Positions 47,671-57,310 of a stretch of 64,000 nt of DNA are shown one piece after another; position 1 is the stretch's first letter; each line of letters starts with the position of its first letter. This stretch comes from Allodiplogaster sudhausi. Taxonomy: Eukaryota; Nematoda; Chromadorea; Rhabditida; Diplogasteridae. The stretch covers positions 6,838,501-6,902,500 of the forward strand of contig CALZFC010000248.1 of the NCBI GenBank assembly GCA_945643635.1, in the 5' to 3' direction. The position numbers were made by a program, and so were the translations under genes. The notes under the pieces were generated by a model. It worked only from the letters and a program-made list of their open reading frames with translations, searched no databases and was not told the DNA's origin.

Positions 47671-48343
47671 TATGAAGAAATTTTCAGTTGGTGAAATCAG
47701 AATGAAAACGGAAAGCATATGCAAATTTATGGAGCTATGAGACGAATAGACATCAATTTTAGATCGATAATATGTTTTTTGGCAGTTTACAAAACATTGC
47801 AAAAACTTTGCCCCGAGCGGGCTTCGAACCCGGACCTCTTGCAAGGTACTTTTAAAGTTGAGTATATTTGCTTAAGTGCATATTCCAAAAATATGTCCTC
47901 CTAGAATTCTTTTAAAGATACATCGCATTGTAGCAAATTTCACGGGCTTTCTTTCTATGAACAGCTTATCCTCCCCGCGGGGGTTACTTGGTCTGAAAAA
48001 CCAGAAAAACCATATTTTTAAATCTATTTATACGATTTTTGCTGCTTAAAAGTTGTTTTCACGAAACGTCACCGCGAGCTTTTTTAAAGAGAATACAAAG
48101 ATCTATAAAACACAAAAAAGAGATTTCAAAAATCTTAAGAAATAACTGAGATATGGGCATGTGAATTTTAAGCGTAAATCGCTATTATCTCGAAAGAAAA
48201 TTTTTTTTCGAAATCACCATTTCACCATTTTAAAGAGCATGTTGAATAGTACAAATGATCAAATTTTCATCAATTTTAAAAATCAAAAATTTCCCATTGC
48301 AGCCCTGTATTGCGCCCCGCTCGACCCTTACAGATAGGCTGTC
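47671..48343. repeat. Right terminal inverted repeat of the TTAA element
   Basis: Inverted partner of 44569-45229. A diverged internal piece of the same repeat also lies at 55327-55660. Confidence 0.9.
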
Positions 48344-48485
48344 TTAATCGAGTCCAGGAAGTGTGCTTGTTCGGAGGAGGGCACATCTTGCACATCAAGT
48401 CACCATCTCCGCGATGAAACCCGCCTATGTGCACGGCGAGCTCTTCAACTGTTGAGTAGACCAGCCTACAGTCCTTGGCTGGACA
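48344..48485 (-). pseudogene. Zinc-finger exon of the transposase gene, cut by the TTAA element
   Basis: After an acceptor-like ATATAG on the minus strand the frame reads CPAKDCRLVYSTVEELAVHI with GGFH, a C-X4-C...H-X4-H finger, then GDGDLMCKMCPPPNKHTSWT followed by RL up to the TTAA. The second finger (CKMC...) lacks its histidines here. They lie on the other side of the inserted element (KNH, then DRVH), so the exon was intact before insertion apart from one TAG. Confidence 0.6.
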
Positions 48486-49004
48486 CTATATCCTGAAAGA
48501 ATGTCATAACATTATTTTTCTAGCCCTTTTAATTTTACTCAAGTCAATTGAAACATAAACAAAAGTCAAACTATTAATGTTCATTCATTGGCTTTAATGT
48601 AACCAGCTAATATAGGTACTGTAGCTGAATTTTAATCATATAAAATTCTAGGACAAATTCTACATTATTTGCTTCCTTTTATCTTGTTAGCGCATAGCAA
48701 ATGAAATATGAATTGACAAGGGCAATAATATCACAGGATACAACGTCAAATACAGTCTTGTCTTAATTTCAGCAATTAGTAACAATTTAGACTTTCTGAA
48801 TTGCTAATCTGCACAGTATACTCTTCATATTGCACAGAACATCCGTAGAACCGAGAATTCACAGAAACGAGTCTTTTAAAAACACGCCAATCCATTAACT
48901 ATTAGAAAGAATCAATTTACAGACACTGCATAACAATATCACAAGAATATAACGCTTAGTATCCTATGTTACAGTACTCGATAAAGAAGAACGAACAACA
49001 ATAA
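48486..49004. other. AT-rich spacer between zinc-finger exon and SAM-domain gene
   Basis: No convincing exon. Any start of the transposase gene should lie here or be shared with the upstream gene. Confidence 0.4.
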
Positions 49005-52000
49005 TTACAACTGGGCAACTTTGGATGAGATCATTTTAGCAACTCTTTTTGCCACGTTGGACTTCATTTCCCTTGCTTGGAGACCAATCAGGTGGAGCAG
49101 CACGAACCACACGTCCGACACTTCAATATCCCAGTGCAGATTGAAGACGTAGTGAGCTGCCAACGACACGACCACAGCGTGCAGCAGGCCATCATTGGAC
49201 ACAACTTCGTTACCCTAAAGTTCAAGAAGTGTGCGATTCAACAAGCCTTTTCATATTAGAAATAATATCAGAAATTATAATTAAAGAAAGTCTAGGAAAG
49301 TTGGGCTTAAAAAAGTTATAAACAAAACTTAATCTTAAACTGGCTGTCCATGGAAAACTAACGTAATCCTCGGAAAAGAGCATGTAAGATGAGAGACGTT
49401 GGAAGAAAACTAGGGTAGTTTCAATGGACAGCCCCTTTAAGTGAATTGGAACTAACTTGTATGAATACGCCGAACTGATTCCGGTTCCGGCCGTAGCGCA
49501 CAACAACAGGCTGTGTCAGCGACGCCTTTCGCACCTTCTTGCCCGCACTTGATTCTGTCCGCTTGCTCAGTTCCAAGGCAACGCTAGACGTGTCTGGTTG
49601 TTCCTAGAAGCAAACACCATCATTTAAGACAGAGTTCTGCACAACAAAGTGACTTTATTTCATTAGAGATAGACAACCGACCGCCATTTCTAGATATATC
49701 CTTCTCAACCTCGTCACTTTCTTGCGTCTGTCTTGAGCTCTCAGAAGCATCATGAGTCGCAACAATGTGGCGTGGGTCTCTCCATCTGGAAGTGATACGA
49801 CTATCATAGAAGTCTATGACAATTATTGTAACTATTAAGTTTTTTTTAATTATCAATTACAGAAGTGAACTTTTCAGACCTGCCCCCTTCAATGTGACAA
49901 TGGATTCCCAAGTGCTACGTTGACCTTCTTCTATTCCTTCTTCAACCAGTAAGGCAATCGCTTTCTTCGTTTTTTCCCACTCGCGGAAGAAGGAATCGAC
50001 ATCTACCGCCTCGGCAACTTCGAAATCTCGCAAGATCTGTTGAACAACATGATCGGACTTTTATTCTAGAGTTAGAGAATTTCTAACCAATGAGGGATTA
50101 TGCAGCTGTGAAATAGTGTCGAAAGCAGCAGCAACACCCTTATCGGAGATGAACTTGGCGCGGAATTCTCTGAGAGTATAGAAATTAGAACAAAAGTTGA
50201 CATCGGACTTTCCTTATTAAAGCATTTTCTCCGATGAGACATTATTCACCAAATATTTATGAAAGACGTATGCTAAATATTATGTAAACTTGTCAAAGTT
50301 AATTTCATAATGGTGCACACCTTGTAGCTTTAAGAAGATGATCAGCAGTATGGTTGTCAACGCAACTCTGGAGTTCTGCGTTGAGTTCTGCTTGATCTTC
50401 CATCGAAAGTGGCGATTCTTGAAGCCTTCTTTTCTTGCGGTAGGGTCGACTGGAGCAGATGCCGTGTTCCTTGAGCTGCCGCTTCTTATTGTAGATGTAT
50501 TGGAAGAGAATGGACGAGCAGTCACCGACTTACACAGACTGGAACAAAGAAGCTAGAGAAAAAAAATAAAACAATTATTTTGCGTGATTTAAACCACTTT
50601 GTTATATGTAAACGATCATACCTGATCGATGGCCGGGAAAGGAGCGCAGATGTGAGCGAGAAAGTGCCGCACTTCTCGTGGTCGCGGCGAGTATCTACTG
50701 TATAATAAATACTGTATAAAACGCTGACCCACCTAACGATGATATCCAATAAAAAAAAGTTTGAAAGTAACGTATTACTTGAAAAAGTGACATGTTCATT
50801 AGATGATGAAATTACATAGACCTGTCACACTTCTCCAGCAGCAAGAAGCCGATTCTTCTGTTGAACAGATTTCGCGAAGCGGGGTTCATCGTCAAAGCTC
50901 TCGCCCGACTCAAGTCGCTGGAGGAGGCTGTGGCAGTTTTTCCCCGATAAGACATCTGAAATAAGCATTGAAAAACCCCATTATATTAACCAATTCTCTA
51001 AGTAAAAATTACCATTTATAGTCAGTGACCGGAGATCGTCGTTTAGCGCGAAAGGTGCACCATCTCGAGCAATGACACGCTCCTTCTTTGCTCCTATAAA
51101 TATTAAACCGATATAAAAGTTTTGTGCTGTATGTTCATAATACTAACTGTTTATGGCTCAATCATATATTTAAAACAATCATGGAAATAGGGCTTGCCTT
51201 TTAGTTGTCTTGCAGCGCTGCGTTCTCCAAGACGAAGTGCAGGCCGATCAAATGCGATGCCGTCATCTTCCTCACTCGTGACGAGATTCTCTTCCTGGAA
51301 ATTAGCAAGATTAGATATACATGTCTTCGAAAAAATTTCCTTCCAGAAAGTGGCTAGAAATGGAATATATTAATGAACCAGGAATAAAAGCCACTATCAA
51401 GGACCCAGCAAAAATGATGAGGAAGGAAGTCCTTTTTTTATTCTGTTAATAAAGCTGTTATAAAAAGAAGTTAATTAATAAACGATTAAAAAAAACTTTT
51501 ACAGCACACCTATACTGAGAATGGTGAAGATGCACGTGACTTTTCTTGTTGGGTATTTCTCTGCAAAAAAAAGCGATAATTCAATTTACATCTGTTATTA
51601 TTCTTGATATTTTTCTCCAAATTTATCCAGAATTAAACCTCGATGCCAAACTTGACGGGCATAAGGTTGTGGAATGAAGTAGAAGATCCGCTAGATGAAT
51701 CCAAAGGCGGCTCATCGGCACCTTTAAAAGAAAAGTAAATAACTATGAATATCCAAACAAACATTCAAACTGAAAAGGTAATCGCAGTGCGTACAAACAT
51801 CTCCACTTGTTCGGTTGTCGATGCCATTCAAGACTCTTCTGCCTCCCTTCCCATAACGAAGAATCGAAAGCTTAAGTACACGACTCTCCAAGAATGCAAA
51901 CTAGTATGTACTCCGATCACTTCCAACCTGATCACCGACTGCTGAAACTCCGAGGTCGAACAACGTCGCCTTGTCGAGATCACGAATCATGACGACATGC

Positions 52001-52228
52001 ATTCGATTTCCAGCAAAACTTTCCGCATATCTGCAATGCTACCTTGCCTCAAACCAAATCAACCGAGTTTTAATCAAGAACACAAAAACTGGTAAAACAA
52101 CAGTTCCTTTAAAACAACAGTATTGTTTTAGAATACCCCCAAAATATGATAAAATGATACCGTAGTCCGATTGGCGTGGGAATGCCTGCCAAGTCGAAGA
52201 AGCGCAGCCACTCCTCTACGCTCGACAT
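49005..52228 (-). CDS. SAM-domain protein, SAMD3-like, probable companion gene of the transposon
   Basis: About 13 minus-strand exons with consistent splice signals. Exon 1 (52161-52228, ATG) and exon 2 (51928-52030) join in phase to a SAM domain: SVEEWLRFFDLAGIPTPIGL, then VMIRDLDKATLFDLGVSAVG. Further exons, at about 51638-51720, 51510-51562, 51205-51299 (GC donor), 51011-51094, 50830-50955, 50625-50700 (PRPREVRHFLAHICAPFPAI), 50330-50530, 50090-50180, 49876-50040, 49660-49785 (GETHATLLRLMMLLRAQDRR), 49459-49603 (QPVVVRYGRNRNQFGVFIQ) and 49005-49216 (GLLHAVVVSLAAHYVFNLHW), complete it. SAM at the N-terminus plus the YYVFNL-type C-terminal block is the layout of SAMD3-like proteins that are multi-copy in fish. 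Some middle exon borders are uncertain. It lies directly upstream of the transposase gene on the same strand, and a deleted copy exists at 17949-18621, which together suggest a mobile-element gene. Confidence 0.65.
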
Positions 52229-52692
52229 CTTGGAAGAGCGCAGATCTGACAAAAAAAAACAGGAATTTAAGAGCGAAGTCAGTATGCATAGGGTAAACCT
52301 TTAATGCAATTAAAGAATTGAAAAATAAGAAAAATCATTATGCATATTAATCAAAAATAAATGGGTTTTAAAAAAATTCATGGCTGAACCAAAAAAAATA
52401 CCTGAAAACATTAAATGACTCACCGGTTCCTAGCAAAGTCGACAGTGCGTGCCAGCTGCTGCTCTCCTCCAATCATCTTTGGCTCCTCTGTAATTGACAA
52501 GCTCCATAACACGCTTCACAAAATGAAATAGCAAAAAAGCAATGAAAATACAGGCAGGAAAGAACATTTAATTCCAAACATTTCGGTGCAACTACTATCA
52601 AGGTTCCGTTTTTCTAATAAGAATTGTCTATTTTCCGGCCCCGAATGAACGCTCGAGCGACCCAACATAACACTGTCACCTTCTTGTCTTCG
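52229..52692. other. 5' flank of the SAM-domain gene
   Basis: A possible untranslated first exon at about 52428-52492 (minus; ends AGGAACCG before GTGAG) precedes the coding start. Otherwise AT-rich. Confidence 0.35.
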
Positions 52693-52795
52693 CCTTCTCT
52701 CTCTCTCTCTCGCATTGCATGCGATCGATCGCATGCGAGCGCACTTGAAAGGCTGCATACAGCTTTTTATCTTTCTTTCGCCTTCTTCTTCTCTT

Positions 52796-52832
<37 letters not shown>

Positions 52833-52905
52833 GCATGCGATCGATCGCATGCAAGCGCACTTGAAAGGCTGCATACAGCTTTTTATCTTTCTCTCTCTCT
52901 CTCTG
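52693..52905. repeat. Two direct copies of a block containing a 20-bp perfect palindrome
   Basis: Each copy has a CT tract, then CATT before GCATGCGATCGATCGCATGC, then AAAGGCTGCATACAGC. The palindrome starts near 52717 and near 52836. The copies differ by few bases. Confidence 0.8.
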
Positions 52906-52943
52906 TCTACTCTCAGGTACAACAAACGGCAACGACTCCCAGC

Positions 52944-53323
52944 CACTGATGTCCAAAGCGGGCCGAGCCCGGGCCGGGCCCGTTGCTAATTTGGCGGGTA
53001 CGGGCCCGGCCCGGGCCGAGATTTTGAAGGCAGGGCACGGCCCGGCCCGCTTACCCCACGGGCCCGGCCCGGCCCGGCCTGCATACCCCACGGGCCGGGC
53101 CGGGCCCAGGCCTGGCCCGGGCCGGGCCCGTTTTAACATAGGCCCGGGCCGGCCCGTTGTCAATTTGGCGGGCCCGGGCCCAGCCCGTTGCCAATTTCGC
53201 GGGCCCGGGCCCGGCCCGGGCCTAAATTTTGAAAATAGGGCCCGGCCGCGGGCCGGGCCGGCCCGGCCCGGCCCGGCCCGCGGGACAGCGGCCCGGGCTC
53301 GGGCCTGGTTTTGGACATCCCTG
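52944..53323. mobile_element. GC-rich hAT-type MITE with 8-bp target duplication
   Basis: 380 bp made almost entirely of GGGCC/GGCCC repeats. The ends pair as CACTGATGTCCAAA and TTTGGACATCCCTG, and both sides carry CTCCCAGC (52936-52943 and 53324-53331). An 8-bp duplication and CA-TG type ends fit the hAT superfamily. The homologous segment at 17700-17760 lacks the element and has a single copy of the target. The long Gly-Pro-Ala-Arg frames across it are compositional. Confidence 0.88.
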
Positions 53324-53346
53324 CTCCCAGCATCACGACGGATCAC

Positions 53347-53473
53347 AGGTTAGCTAAATTATCGACTTTTGCGATTTTTCTTGGCATATTATTCTATTTC
53401 ACTGCTGTTTTGTTCACAGAAAAGCTAAACGCAGTGAACCATGCCATCGCAAAAGACGATATTTAGCTAACCA
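53347..53473. mobile_element. Small hairpin MITE upstream of the SAM-domain gene
   Basis: Arms GGTTAGCTAAATTATCGAC and reverse complement, about 127 bp in all. Counterpart of 17580-17706 with homologous flanks on both sides. Confidence 0.7.
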
Positions 53474-53490
53474 GATCTGTATGATGGTCG

Positions 53491-53526
<36 letters not shown>

Positions 53527-54269
53527 GGAGAGAGAGGGAGAGAGAGAAGAGAGAGAGAGAGAGCGAGAAGAGAAAATGCTTCGGAAGCGCTCGAATACTG
53601 AAGAAGAGGCACTTTAAAATTGTGAAAACATACATAATAGTGTCGGGAAAAGGTACAGTTGGGCAGAGAGATGCAGAGAGAGAAAATACATCGAGAGAGA
53701 TAGAGAGTTTTATCCAGAGAAGCAGAGAAACAAAACAAAACGATGCGAAATCGGCATCTGTGTGTATGCGCGGCCGGCTCAGCCGATTAAAAACTACAAA
53801 ATGTCCTCTGAAGATACAGAATGTGCTCGACCAAACAACAAATAATTCTGTTAGTGCTAGTTCTCTAGATATATCTGTACCTCATTTTGTAGAATATGAC
53901 CAAATATTTTTCTGTGTGCACTCTTCTCACTTAAGATTTTTCTCATATCTTGCATACGTATCACCTTGTTTGAGAGACTGGTGCAGCGTTTGATGCGAGA
54001 TATTCCTGCTCTATATACTTAGCCAATCCAATGGCAAAAGTAGACATCTCAAATTAAACCAAATGTTTGAATCGGTAAATCGTTCAGATATGAAATAGAC
54101 GGAGAATTGGATATAATAATACAGAATGTCTTTCTACCGTCAGACCCTCTGCGCGAGTTGTTCGATTCGATTGTGACCTGGAGCGGTTCGATAAATAAAT
54201 AGTCGTATATCTCCAGATATGGATATGACATCTACAAACAATAAATATGCAAAATAAATAAATAAGGTG
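53474..54269. other. GA microsatellite and unassigned DNA
   Basis: GA-rich tract at about 53492-53562. The open frame across it has no domain. A stretch near 53788-53815 carries AAAAACTACAAAATG, part of the small repeat found in the tandem units. No gene supported. Confidence 0.5.
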
Positions 54270-54830
54270 CTACCAAAGTCTAATATTTCTAGCATTTTCT
54301 AGTGCTTGAGCGCACTGTACAATTACAGAAGCAAGAGAGGCCCAATAACATTAGGAAATATCCATTTCAAAAAAATTTTAAAACTAGGTGTTTGAAGAAT
54401 TTTCGTTTTTCCACTGCTCGGTCACAGGTCGTGAACCCGGTCTTATAGTGTGCATCACACCCTCTTCGCTGAAGAAGATCGAGAAGGAAAGTTCGTTCTC
54501 AATCGCAATCGGTGCCTTTTCCCACTTATCGTGATTAATTGGTATTATCATTTATGAAGCCTTCCTTCTCACTTCATTTTTGGTGTTGCCTTCTTCGCCC
54601 TCGCCTAAATAGCCCATTCTTTCGTGAATCAAGAAATCAATAACGTAATAAGAGAGGAGTATAACATGACATGAAAGAAAATATAAAGTCCAAAGAAGAG
54701 CAAATATTTCAGGAAACAAACAAAAAAACGTTAAATAATATGTGCTTGATAATGAACTTCCCTGTCCATGCACGGAAGGAGAAATTTAGAGTTTGAGCGA
54801 ATCAGTGAAGCGATCATGTGAAGAATTGAG
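54270..54830 (-). pseudogene. Peptide-gene promoter block without its gene
   Basis: Resembles 12740-13270 in the same orientation. On the minus strand it has GGGTGTGATG, a degraded TATA box (ACTATAAGAC) and the CCGGGTTCACG context of gene 4, and on the upstream side CCATGCACGGAAGGAG. At the place where the signal-peptide exon should start, the sequence is altered and no MRIL exon is found. Confidence 0.55.
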
Positions 54831-55037
54831 TATCTGTGTAAATTAAATCCTTGCGAGGGTTGCTCACAAATTCGGTGCCACGCTTTGGACGACCTTCTGA
54901 AAAGAGAGAAAATAGAATCGACTGGAAAGGTGCAAATAAAAGGAATAATACTAGTTTAAAGAGGCATAACATACTCGTCCAAAGCAGCGTATTGTGAGGT
55001 GAAGGTGTCACTAGGCATGATTGGCCTGCCCACTGCA

Positions 55038-55158
55038 TCACACACCAGGTACCATGACTGCTCGCTTCACAGGAGTTCCGAGGGGCTCCTCGCGCTTCAC
55101 GCGAGTTTCGACGGAGGCAGGGCCGTCATCATCGGCCTCTCGCTTGGTGCTGTGGCCC
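55038..55158 (-). pseudogene. Second exon of a peptide precursor, orphaned
   Basis: After TTGCTTATAG the frame reads GHSTKR-EADDDGPASVETRV-KR-EEPLGTPV-KR-AVMVPGV and stop, followed by the family 3' UTR motif (GATGCAGTGGGCAGGCCAAT). The acceptor context (CCAATCGTTGCTTATAG) is identical to that of peptide gene 1. No signal-peptide exon was found upstream, where a TTAA-element fragment lies instead, so it is probably not expressed as a secreted peptide unless exon 1 lies further away. Confidence 0.6.
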
Positions 55159-55184
55159 CTATAAGCAACGATTGGCAAGGAAAT

Positions 55185-55301
55185 TAACGTTCGGTCCGAA
55201 TCATTAATGGAAATATGAAGTTGACTAACGGCTCTCGCTTCACACAAGTTTCTTCGGAGGCAGGGCCATCATCATCGGCCTCTCGCTTGGTGCTGTGGCC
55301 C
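55185..55301 (-). pseudogene. Tandem duplicate of the orphan peptide exon, truncated
   Basis: Same acceptor and start (GHSTKREADDDGPASEETCV, KREP), then the frame runs out into the intron of the neighbouring exon copy. The two copies make a direct duplication of about 130 bases. Confidence 0.6.
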
Positions 55302-55326
55302 CTATAAGCAACAATTGGCAAGGAAT

Positions 55327-55660
55327 TTGTACTACTCGACATGCTCTTCAAAACTGTATAGTTTTCAATTCGAAAAAAAATGTCTGTTTGAGTTAGCTGT
55401 ATTTTTGTTTTAAAATTCACATGCCCATAAATCAGTTATTTCTTACGATTAATATTTTTGAAATCTCTTTTTTGCAATCCATAGATCTTTAAATCCTCTT
55501 TAATAAAGATCAGGGTGACGTTTTCGTGAAAAAACTTTAAAGCGGCAAAAATCGCAATTTATTATTTTTTTTAATATGGTTTTTCGGGGTTTTCATGCCG
55601 AAAATTCTACGCGGGGAAGGAAAGCTGTTCATAGAAAGAAAGCCCATTAAATTTAAAATT
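55327..55660. repeat. Diverged fragment of the TTAA-element inverted repeat
   Basis: Matches about 44650-44970 in order and orientation, with many changes, from ACTACTCGACATGCTCTTC to GCTGTTCATAGAAAGAAAGC. No TTAA ends remain. It occupies the place upstream of the orphan peptide exons. Confidence 0.8.
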
Positions 55661-56425
55661 ACAAACTTATCTTTGACATACAGTGCAGACTCAGTATTAG
55701 GTCAATAATGGAATTTTTTTTTTCCTTTTTTCCAATTCTGAAAATAATGGCTTGCTTGTCTTATAGTAGCAGATGTACGCTGCAGGTTGGAATCCATAAG
55801 ACTCGTATAGAGAGAAGAGAAGTGAGCATCTAAGGCCATCTCTCATACGAATTAATAGAGACAAAGAGAAGACAAACCAGTAATGCATTGCGAAGGAGAG
55901 GGAGAGAGCGAGAGAAGAGGACGAGAGGAAGAGATAGAGAGCTAGAGAGAGACATAGATAAATGACTTGTTTAAAAAATATATTTAAAAAAAGGAGAGAC
56001 GAGATGATCTAATTGTGAGAGAGAAGCTTATCGAGAAACATTGAGAGGAAAGAGAAGCAGCGCTCTTTGTGTACAATGAACGACAAGTAGCCTACAAAAG
56101 GGAACTAGACTTCTACTCTTCTCTTACTCTTTCTGTTTTGTCTTGTACTCTCCTCCTGCTTTCTCTACTCTTCTTCAATGAATGCCATAAGTATCATACT
56201 CTCGCTCTTTCTTTCTCTGACTGTCTCGCTCCCTATCTCTTATTCTCTTTTGCTCTATCTCTCTACCTTTAGCACCGTCTCTCCGACGCCCCTCTGTTAG
56301 ACGCCTGCTCTTGCAAGCTCTAAGTGCAGCCATTCTGGGTGTCGCTATCTTACTCTTTAATCTAATCACACTGTCTATCTTTCTCTCTTCCTCTCTCTAT
56401 CTGTCTTTCTCTCTTCCTCTCTCTC

Positions 56426-56466
<41 letters not shown>

Positions 56467-57039
56467 CACTCCACCAAAAGACTCCTACCCTTTTTCTTCA
56501 TCATCCATTGACATTCAAGGTAGAGAGAGTAAACGAGCACAGTTCAGAGACGAGGGAATAATTCCGAAAAAAAGACTCGAAATGCAGTTTTTGTTTCTAT
56601 CATCTTCGGGAAGCTGGTATGGGTCTTTTATTTTACCTGCATTGATGAACATCCCTGTGATAACTTTATTCTTATACTATTGCATGCCGGCTGTCCTCAG
56701 TTCGAAAAAAAATTTTTTTTTTTTTAAATTTGGAGCGTCTTAGTCACGTGAATATAACATATTGTGTAGAGGAGCTACAGAAGAGTAGGTGTCAAGGGTT
56801 TGTTAAAGGACTGGATAAGCTAAAGCGATGTCACCAGCGAATAATTTCCTAATCAATTCAAAATATAGAGCACAGTACAGCCCAACATCCATCGAGAGGC
56901 CATGAATGCATTAGGATATGCATCTTTATAGGAGACCATAAGGAAAAAACTCCTACCACGAAGTCCCTGTCAGATTTGGAAAGATTGAGGCAAAAAATAC
57001 ATGGCACTATTTATTCGCCTCGGACCTCCTTTAATCTCC
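55661..57039. other. Microsatellite-rich gap
   Basis: GA tracts near 55890-55955 and CT tracts near 56100-56465. Open frames here are Ser/Leu-rich products of the simple repeats. No gene. Confidence 0.6.
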
Positions 57040-57310
57040 TTGCCAATTTGCTTCTTGCACAGGCGATGGCCGTCACCTCTCAGCGGCATTGCCAAGCCTA
57101 ATGGTAAGTAGCCTTCTGCCCCGGGCGCAAAAGGTCAACGGAAGCAATCAGACAGTCATCATCAATGAAGCAGCAAGTCAATCGTGTTCGACATCAATAT
57201 TAACCCTCTGTAATAAGTTTGTGTTAAATATTCTATGAAATGTTATAATATTGAAAATCACAATGTATGTACATAATGCATTGATTTTCAGCATTCATTT
57301 CCGTGCAGAA
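57040..57310 (+). pseudogene. Decayed peptide-gene 3' region
   Basis: An acceptor-like CAATTTGCTTCTTGCACAG is followed by a broken exon, then GTGTTCGACATCAATATTAA and ATGAAATGTTATAATATTGA, matching the region behind the decayed exon in the tandem units (26155-26290) and behind gene 3 (22200-22290). Confidence 0.5.

Larger units (their letters stand above)
44569..48343. mobile_element. TTAA-flanked transposon with TIRs of about 0.67 kb
   Basis: The ends read GACAGCCTATCTGTAAGG (left) and its reverse complement (right), bordered by TTAA at 44565-44568 and 48344-48347. Inverted repeats are 44569-45229 and 47671-48343. The centre holds minus-strand ORFs of a C2H2-containing transposon protein. 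TTAA target duplication suggests piggyBac- or Kolobok-like mobility; the superfamily cannot be fixed from the ORFs. It is inserted in the zinc-finger exon of the neighbouring transposase gene. Confidence 0.85.

Noticed and set aside
52516..53353. Open frames rich in Gly, Pro, Ala and Arg on both strands
   Set aside because: They cross the GGGCC-repeat MITE and CT tracts. Composition alone keeps them open.
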